NCBI GenBank assembly: GCA_002794775.1
Contig: NBAY01000068.1
Coordinates: 124,001 to 188,000 of the forward strand
Source: Porodaedalea pini
Lineage: Eukaryota; Basidiomycota; Agaricomycetes; Hymenochaetales; Hymenochaetaceae
Length of the DNA stretch: 64,000 bases
Direction of reading: 5' to 3'
Numbering within the stretch: position 1 is the first letter of the stretch; every line of letters starts with the position of its first letter. A program made the position numbers and the translations under genes. Shown piece by piece: positions 57,261 through 64,000 of the stretch. The notes below the pieces were generated by a model, which was given only the letters and a program-made list of their open reading frames with translations, searched no databases and had not been told where the DNA came from.

Positions 57261-59021
57261 ATGCGATTCCGCCTGGCGACAAAGCCTCCTCTTAAACCAT
57301 TTAAAGCATGGTTCGACATTCCAAATGACAACTCGGTGCTCGATATCTTGGACGTAAAGGCTCAGATATGCTCGCGTGTGCCACAGTTAGCCGATGACGA
57401 CAAATCCTGTTTCTCTTCCGTCGAAATTGATTTATTCATCGATGATTTTGAGCTGCTAGATGACTCCAGCCTGCAGGTTATCAAAGAGAATGATTTAATT
57501 TAGTATGTCTTCATAAAAGAAATTTAACGCTTACAGGTTCTCAACATTTCGTTCCCTAGTATTACGAGAAAGCGACACCTCTCAAACCAGAAAAAGCGAA
57601 AAGCCGCAAATAACCATGGTCTGTTCAATGCACCCAGCCAACCGTACGGTTCTGAGTGTACGTTTTGCAGAGTCTTCTCGGAAAAAGCAACGCGTTGCTG
57701 AAGAACAGACGCGCAAGAAACTGCGGAGTCCATCCATGTCTTCGACCTCGACCTCTTCTGAAGACGGGGAGAGTTCTTCGAGCGCAACAACCTCAAGCTC
57801 TGAAAGCTCGTCTTCTGAGTCGGAGTCAGATTCTTCTTCGTCAGATTCTTCTGTTGAAGTTCAGTCCTCAAAACTGCTTCAGCCCGTGAAGGCTTTTGTC
57901 AGGTATGCTGTTCTTCACGTCCTCGTATTTCTCTCGCTAACATTGCGAAGCAAACACAAGAACAATCCGATCGTACACCCTATTCCTCCGGGAGAGGGCA
58001 AAGCATCAACGCATAGTAGGAATGCCCGACGCCGAATCAAGCGTTTACATGAAAACGAACAGAAGCGAGTCGAGCAAGCTGCCACCCAGGCTCTCTCGAG
58101 CGGGTCGGCGAACGCAATAGCGCTCGGTACTCAAAACGTTGTAGTTGGGACGCAGGTTGAGGGTGCCGGAGCTTCACAAGCACTGCCTGCCTGCCCGACT
58201 GCCGAGCAAGGCTCGTCATTCGAAGTGGAAGGCATGGTCACCACATTGCGAAACAAGAATAAGAAAAAGGGATTCCAGAGGGCAATGGCAGGTCTCACTC
58301 CGCAGAAAATCATCTTTTCAGACGAAACCGGTGCTCCTCCTGAATCAACGTCTACTTTCTATTCCGCCGTGTCAACAGCGCCAGCGACTCCAAGGACGGC
58401 CATTCCTCGCTTGGTAACACCCTCCGAAAAGCAAGCACAAGGACACCTACCTTCCAATATGTTCGTCACATCTGTAGAGGTTGAAGGCGATAGATGGGAT
58501 AAAACAAAGAAAAAGAAACAGAGAAATCTGTACGGTTACGACATCGCAGGAGACGAATTCAGGGAGGACGGGACTGCCGCGGAACAAGAAACGATACTTA
58601 ACTACGGAGAGCCTGAAGTAGACTGGACTTCGATCGAACAAGGCTGGGACAACTTGGCGAATGTTTCTGACATGTCTTCGTTGAAAGTAGGAGGCCTCAT
58701 TGGGTGGAAGGTATGTTTGCTGTACATCTCGTTAGTAAAACAAGGCTTACCTGAAATCAGGCCCTTGCGATCAACCCGGCGACATTCTCGCCGGAGACTC
58801 TTGTACATCTGGGGCGCATAAAAGAAACCAAACATGAATCTTCTTCGATCGTGCTCGAGCCCATTCGGCGGCCTGGCACAGGCGAGATCGCATTCGGTGC
58901 ATTCAGCATTGCAGATAATTCTGAGGATGAGGAAGCCAAGAGCGAAGCTGTTGAAGACGAAGTGTATACTTTCGAGGACGCGTTGAAGGCGCCATGGAAA
59001 CTTGTGGACAGAACGGGCTAA
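57261..59021 (+). CDS. Coilin-like Cajal-body protein
   Basis: Start MRFRLATKPPLKPFKAWFDI at 57261. Residues 1-85 form a ubiquitin-like N-terminal domain (VEIDLFIDDFELLDDSSLQV IKENDLIY). Exons 57261-57502, 57560-57618 (basic NLS-like RKRHLSNQKKRKAANNH), 57671-57902, about 57951-58709, about 58762-59021. The middle has a long Ser/Glu run (SSTSTSSEDGESSSS...), then a basic block and KNKKKGFQRAMAG. The C-terminus has the coilin atypical-Tudor segment: GGLIGWKALAINPATFSPET LVHLGRI. About 470 residues. Two frame traps (57503-57559 and 57619-57670) are resolved by canonical introns. Coilin scaffolds snRNP maturation in the nucleus. Confidence 0.85.
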
Positions 59022-59075
59022 GGCGGTTCTATGCATATCTATGTTTGTAGCGTCCTTCCAGCCCTCATTCAATAT

Positions 59076-59520
59076 CTATGCCCCTGGCGGCGAGATCCCC
59101 TCTGCGTTTATCCGCAATGATTTGAGGAGGTCTTGAAAGCGCTTCCGCAGTTTTGTTGTGATCTCATCTTCATCAGAAGATGGAGGTGGCTGTGAGTGAG
59201 TACAAAAAGTGAGACGCGACATACGCGAAATGAAAGAAAAATATAGACCGTACAAACTGGTCCAAGATATACTGAATGCTGAAAGTTAATGTGGGATCTA
59301 TGGGCACTATAGCACGCTCACCTCCGCTTCCTCGATGGTCTTCATGAAAACCAGGAATTGCTTATCAAAATCGGTATACCACATTATCTACTCTGTGGGC
59401 TTACAAGCACGATTGGACCTCTGTAAACAGCAGTCAGTTCTATAGGCCGGAATGAACAGAAGTAAGCTAGGGATACACATACCTATTCATCGGTTTGACG
59501 ATTCGGAGTAACGGATGGAG
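59076..59520 (-). CDS. Small conserved-looking protein, function unknown (5' end unresolved)
   Basis: Not recognised. The 3' exons are clear: 59254-59271 (18 nt, YILDQF) and 59076-59189 (PPPSSDEDEITTKLRKRFQD LLKSLRINAEGISPPGA). The preceding exon has two readings. One starts at ATG 59384 (MWYTDFDKQFLVFMKTIEEA E). The other uses an intron ending just before QFLVF and an upstream exon MNR|GPIVL. Frame stays open upstream of that Met (LDLTFKFDASSYLLHPLLRI VKP), and a further in-phase block SSKVVVVNA near 59640 can be joined, so the real start may be near or inside the SEC63 promoter. End 59520 is approximate. Predicted short helices, no TM, acidic then basic. Confidence 0.5.
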
Positions 59521-59575
59521 GAGATAAGAGCTCGCGTCGAACTTGAAGGTCAGATCTAATCTAATTACATACACA

Positions 59576-59581
59576 CACGTG
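59576..59581. promoter_or_regulatory. CACGTG hexamer upstream of SEC63
   Basis: E-box-like site 132 bp before the SEC63 ATG, inside the divergent region or an intron of the small minus-strand gene. Confidence 0.35.
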
Positions 59582-59712
59582 GCGACGCGCTCGTACACGT
59601 CGCGCTGGCAAGAATGTGTCACTTACGCATTGACCACGACAACTTTGGAGCTGCTGTCGCCGACGACCAAGACTCAGAGCTCGGGTGGAATTGAGCACAA
59701 GGCGCAACTATA

Positions 59713-61992
59713 ATGGCAAACTACCAGTACGATGAGGGTGGCGGCATGGCCGCTTACTTCCTCCTCACATTCCTTTCTCTAATTCTCATTCCCTTCACGC
59801 TCACTGTGTTCTCGTCCTCCAGTAAGTCATACCTTATTTACATATAGAGTTGAAAAGCTGATTCGGAGCAGAAAAAGTCGAACCGACTGGCTGTGAATGC
59901 TCGATGTGCGTAAAACAGCACGAGCGTATAAAGAAACGGAATAAACGGTCCTTGCTCAACCCAAAATTAGGTGCAAAGTACGCTTTCTCATGCATATTAT
60001 TGCTATTCTTTTTCTCACCTAAGAGTTGCAGAACTTTATTCTTGCTCGGAGGCTGGTCCGTTTTTGCCTTCCTTGTTTACAAAGTTTCTACGACGAGCAA
60101 CGAGAGCAAAGTGTACGACCCCTTCGAGATCCTCGGCATCCGCTCAGGATCCTCAGAGAAGGATATCAAGTCACATTACAAGAAACTGTCGCGTAAATTT
60201 CACCCTGACAAAGTGAAACTAGTTGCAAACCAGACAATGGAGATGGTCGAAGCGTACTTCGTGGAGATCACGAAGGCGTACAAGAGCTTGACCGATGAGA
60301 CGGTCCGCAAGAACTTGGAGCTTTATGGACATCCGGATGGTCGCCAGGAGGTCAGCATGGGTATCGCAATTCCGAAATGGGTTGTGGAAGGCCAGCACAG
60401 GTTCCTGATTCTGGTCGGTTACTGCATCGTCCTGGGTGGGCTTCTGCCGGTCGTCGTCGGCAAGTGGTGGTTTGGGAACAGGATTAAGACGAAGGATGGC
60501 GTACTCGCAAAGTCGGCGGAGATTTTCTTCAAGAGCATCAAGGAGGACAGTTCGGTTAATGATCTTCTCGGTTACTTTGGACGGGCTTTGGAAGCCGAGT
60601 ATCCTTCCGTCTCTACCCCTCTCGATGACCTCGAAGAAAAGGTTAGATCCCGGCTAGGTGGCAAGTATACCGGATCACCTGCTCAGACACTCCTATATGC
60701 GCATCTACTTCGCATTCCCATTGAGAACCATTCATTGCAGAAAGGTATAATCTGTTTTTCTGAGGAGATTACAACTAACCCACCCCTTTCAGCTCAGGAT
60801 GAAATCCTTATCCGGTCTCCTTCCTTGCTCACATCCCTTTTGAACATCGCGATGTCACATAACTGGCTGGCACCCACTCTTAACGCGATGCGCCTTCACG
60901 CATATGTCACGCAAGCGATTTCACCTACAGCTCAATCCCAAGAAGCCTCTGTTTTTACTCAATTCCCGAACATCACTGAGGATGATGTAAAGGATGTCGT
61001 CCAGCGGCTTGACGAGCGCGATGTCAAGGCTTTTATTGAGCACCTCGAAAAAACACATGATGCGCGGGCCGAGGAGGCAATCAAGGCAGCGGAGAGCTGG
61101 GGAAAGTTGGAGCTCGTTGAAGCTTCTTTCAAAGGTATGCAGCTCGCTCGTCACTATCTGCAGGTCCGCTTACTGAGATATCTATTCGAAAGTAATTGGG
61201 GAACGCATTGTGACGCCGCTGTCCATCGTCCAGCTCGTTGTAAAAGCACGGATATCTCCTCCGACTAGTAAGAACGTCAAACCGAAACAGGTTGAGGAAT
61301 CGGACGTAGACATCATAAAATGGTCTATCAAGGAGAATGAAGAAAAGGACTTGGTGTTCCTATCATCAAAACGCGACAGTGAGGATTTAACCAACGGATT
61401 AAGCGTTGCTAGGCGAGCTCACACGCCGTTCTGGCCGGCGGTAAATCTTCTAAAAAGCTCTTTGTACCAGCAGCTCATTGTGCACATCGTCTAGGCTCGA
61501 AAGCCCTCTTGGTGGGTTTTGGTTACGGAACCCAAGCTGAATCGAGTCGTGATGCCTCCGATGCGGATCACGGATTTACCTATCTCGGACCCAACAAAGG
61601 AGCGCAATTTCCGCGCATACAAACTGCAATTCCAGGCGCCACCCAATGTCGCAGTGTACAGCTGGAAAATTCATCTTGTCAGCGACACGTTTTTGGGCGA
61701 GGAAATCGTCCAGGATATTGTTGTAAGTACCTCTTTGGTACTCGTTATTGCCGCTTGCTGATTGCCGCTTTGCCTATAGCTCAAGGTCGACGACGTTTCG
61801 CAACTCAGCGCGGATGAGCGTGGTATGGATGATGAAATCTCGGACCCTGAGGAAGATTCACTAGCAGGACAGATGGCTATCATGAAGGGCGGGAACGTGA
61901 AGAAGTCATCTGTGCACGACGAGAGCGAGGATGAAAGCGAGACTGATGTTGAGGAGAGCAATAGTGATGACAACAGTAGCGACAGCGACTGA
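59713..61992 (+). CDS. SEC63: SEC63, ER translocon J-protein
   Basis: ER membrane DnaJ-type protein that recruits BiP/Kar2 to the Sec61 translocon. Start MANYQYDEGGGMAAYFLLTF at 59713. Three TM helices (AAYFLLTFLSLILIPFTLTV; CRTLFLLGGWSVFAFLVYKV, exon joined as GAN|CRT; FLILVGYCIVLGGLLPVVVG). The luminal J domain lies between TM2 and TM3: YDPFEILGIRSGSSEKDIKS HYKKLSRKFHPDKV, with the HPD motif, and ITKAYKSLTDETVRKNLELY. The Sec63/Brl domain follows (LLYAHLLRIP..., IVTPLSIVQLVVKARISPP), and an FN3-like segment (PPNVAVYSWKIHLVSDTFLG). The tail is acidic (DESEDESETDVEESNSDDNS), known in yeast to bind Sec62. About 640 residues. Confidence 0.96.
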
Positions 61993-62077
61993 GCTCGTGT
62001 TCTCTTTGTATAACCATTTTTCTTCGTCTCGCTCGGCTTTACAAACGTTATGGGGATGCGCAGGCGCGTACGAGTCA

Positions 62078-63929
62078 TTACAGTAAAGAAAGCGGAATTA
62101 TACATACTAGAATTAATACTAGCGTCTCAAGAGGTATCGGTATAGGGATAGATGATGAAGACGAGGAACCTCCAGAGTCCGAGCTACTCGTGCTGTTGAA
62201 GTCCGATGAGTTAGATGATCCGGAACAATTTACCAAGCCCGACGTTAACAAGTCATTTCCTGCTTTAACGAAATAGTAATCCCCTGACCAGACACTCGAA
62301 ATGAGCAATCGTATACTTGAGAATCGTGGTTTAAACAGAAACTCTTACCGTAAATTATGCCCGTGCTATTACTTGGGGGATCATCACGGTTGTCTACTGT
62401 TCCATTGGATAGAAGACTTTGCCAATCGGGATTCCAAAATAACGATGTGGTGTTTGCAAGGAGCTGTAATAGTCCGAAAGACTCATAATGAGCTCTCCGC
62501 GCTCGTGCTAGACGAGGGAAGCTTACTTGAACTGCCAGGTCTCGCCAATGCTCGGCACCAGAAGTATTCGAGGGCGAGAGAGACTGCTCTATGTTGGATA
62601 ACGAAAAAAGTGCCGAAGCTGTTATCATCGCTGCTGAGGTGTCTGCCGGTCGCGACCCGTCATCCGGTGCGTTAAAATCCCTGATTGTATGATGAGTCCA
62701 GAATCTGCAAGTGACTCGGGCATGGCTGGAAATACTTACCAAGGTACGATACCTGAGCTTGGGACATTCACTGCGAAGTAGGTCGCCATACGCCGGGAAG
62801 TATCCAGGTAGCGCTGCTCGCCAGTGTTCTGGTACACTGTGCTCAAAGTCAGAATACTGCGATGTACAAATCATTCACCAGTCTTACTTTGCGCGAAGGC
62901 GTAGATCCCCCAGCTCTGTCCGCGAGACCATGTGCTAAGGAACAAAGAGTCAGCAACGAGTGGAATGCAGCTAGTCAGCTTTCGTACCTGTTGTCCGCAT
63001 AACCTTGTGCAGTCCTCTGGCGTATAACATCACCCGTCGTTTCATTGTACTCCACGACATGGAATGAAGAGCCTGATGTGCGCATGGGTCAATTGTTTAC
63101 CACGAAGGACATTCATACAAAGTCAATTACCATCCTCTCGAATGTGGTTGTCAATCGTTTTGTCAGCGTGAGACATCGCTATCTGGCGCAGCGTGTCATT
63201 TCCGGTGAGATTGGCTGAGACGAAAAGGACGTTGAGGTTCATCATATTATCAATGATCACCTACGCTCACAGAACGAGAAGTAAGAGTCAGAAATATATG
63301 CGTTAAAAAGAGCACCTGCCGTGAAGTCAGTAGGATCTGAGGTATCCCAACTTCGTGTACATCCAACCGTTGGATTGAAGCGGGCAGCTAGGTCATTAGC
63401 GAATGCGTTTACGCCATTGATTGCTGTCTGGTTCGTTGAGTCTCTAAGAGAATCAGCGTGTTTAGTTTCTTCGTGTCAGCGGTCCACATTAGAAGAAACG
63501 AGCTTACAATGAGAGTTCCTCTTGGAAAGGAAAGCTGAGGAACCCAACATCATGACCCTGCGTATTGTTTGTTTCCAGCGCCACCTCAGGCGTGTCCCAG
63601 CGGCGGGCCTCAGTGAGCCAGTCAGTCTCGTTTAACCCGTCAGTGCTGCACAGACTGGCACGTGTGTTGAGCGCGTAGAGCATCGCAGGGAAGAACCCCG
63701 TAGTCCAGGTGTCAGCCGGAAAATACAACCATTTTCCTAAGGGATCTGTATACTCTGGATAAAGCACCGGCGAGGAGATATTTGAGACGGTCTGCGAGAC
63801 CTTTTGCGCAATGAGGGGCGAGAAAAGCTCAGACGGAGGCGTAGCGGCGCGCACCCCCGCTCCAAGGCTCGAGTTCAGGCCAGGAAAGCATGAGAGCAAG
63901 ACGAGTAGAACAAATAGTGCGCTCCGCAT
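62078..63929 (-). CDS. Secreted/GPI-type glycoside hydrolase family 88 (unsaturated glucuronyl hydrolase-like)
   Basis: Start MRSALFVLLVLLSCFPGLNS at 63929, a signal peptide. (alpha/alpha)6-barrel landmarks: LYFPADTWTTGFFPAMLYAL; GHDVGFLSF with the general-acid/base-type Asp; DFTVIIDNMMNLNVLF with the second conserved Asp; STWSRGQSWGIYAFAQ; RYLDTSRRMATYF (reached through the intron near 62895-62845); GIVPWDFNAP; SAAMITASALFSLS. The C-terminus has GIIYGDYYFVKAGNDLL, then a Ser-rich stretch and a hydrophobic end (ETLVLILVCIIPLSLL) fitting a GPI-anchor signal. Many N-glycosylation sequons. Likely acts on unsaturated uronic-acid oligosaccharides from pectin or glycosaminoglycan-like polymers; some fungal relatives prefer rhamnogalacturonan. 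Confidence 0.9.
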
Positions 63930-64000
63930 CGTAAACTTATTGATGTGCGTTCCGAGGGGTTTATCGTATATTTAAGACACTGGTTCAGAGTTTGGATGAA

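Overview
This window is nuclear DNA from a filamentous basidiomycete, most likely an agaricomycete. The evidence is about 50% GC, dense genes on both strands, many short introns (mostly 45-75 nt, GT-AG with CTAAC/CTGAC-like branch sites), and typical fungal gene content: Pho81-type SPX-ankyrin protein, EF-hand MscS channel, fungal bestrophin, NDR kinase, Nem1. I see no bacterial operon, tRNA, rRNA, CRISPR array or intact transposon. All exon joins below were made by hand from splice signals and reading frame.

Layout. 1-1851 (-) is the N-terminal part of a Gln/Pro- and RGG-rich protein. 2346-5728 (+) is an EF-hand mechanosensitive channel. 6123-7129 (+) is the complex I 24-kDa subunit. 7277-9404 (-) is a bestrophin. 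An accessory-looking stretch follows (9629-17267): two paralogous FAD-linked oxidases on the minus strand flank a Tyr-rich conserved fungal protein and a 103-aa protein of unknown function. 17990-19218 (+) is a CBM48/AMPK-glycogen-binding protein. 19703-24492 (-) is the ribosome-rescue GTPase HBS1 with a very long linker. 24710-25412 (+) is mitochondrial SSB and 25579-26631 (-) a UPF0303/GlcG-like protein. 27062-28440 (+) is PEX12 and 28688-32415 (+) a Pho81-like protein. 32742-35774 (-) is an ABC transporter, 36210-37486 (+) GTP cyclohydrolase I. 39011-46722 (-) is THO2. Then come a RING protein (+), an AlaX-type Ala-tRNA editing protein (-), a DJ-1/PfpI protein (+), NEM1-like phosphatase (+), SNF7 (-), NDR kinase (-), coilin (+), a small unknown gene (-), SEC63 (+) and a GH88 hydrolase (-).

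Most genes are single-copy housekeeping functions with no common pathway: mRNA export (THO2), mRNA/ribosome quality control (HBS1), translation fidelity (AlaX), organelle biogenesis (PEX12, SEC63, SNF7, NEM1), morphogenesis (NDR), phosphate signalling (Pho81). Many neighbours are divergent and share short promoters.

The most interesting signals are: an HBS1 gene whose huge exon ends in a conserved-looking motif and an in-frame intronic stop, suggesting an alternatively spliced HBS1/SKI7 gene; a 6-nt microexon in bestrophin and a 14-nt microexon kept in both FAD-oxidase paralogs; three GC-AG introns, one of which is a GT-AG intron in the paralog; an apparent frameshift in the MscS gene; and a perfect 22-bp palindrome in the FAD-oxidase upstream region. 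I did not find a clearly new multi-gene system.
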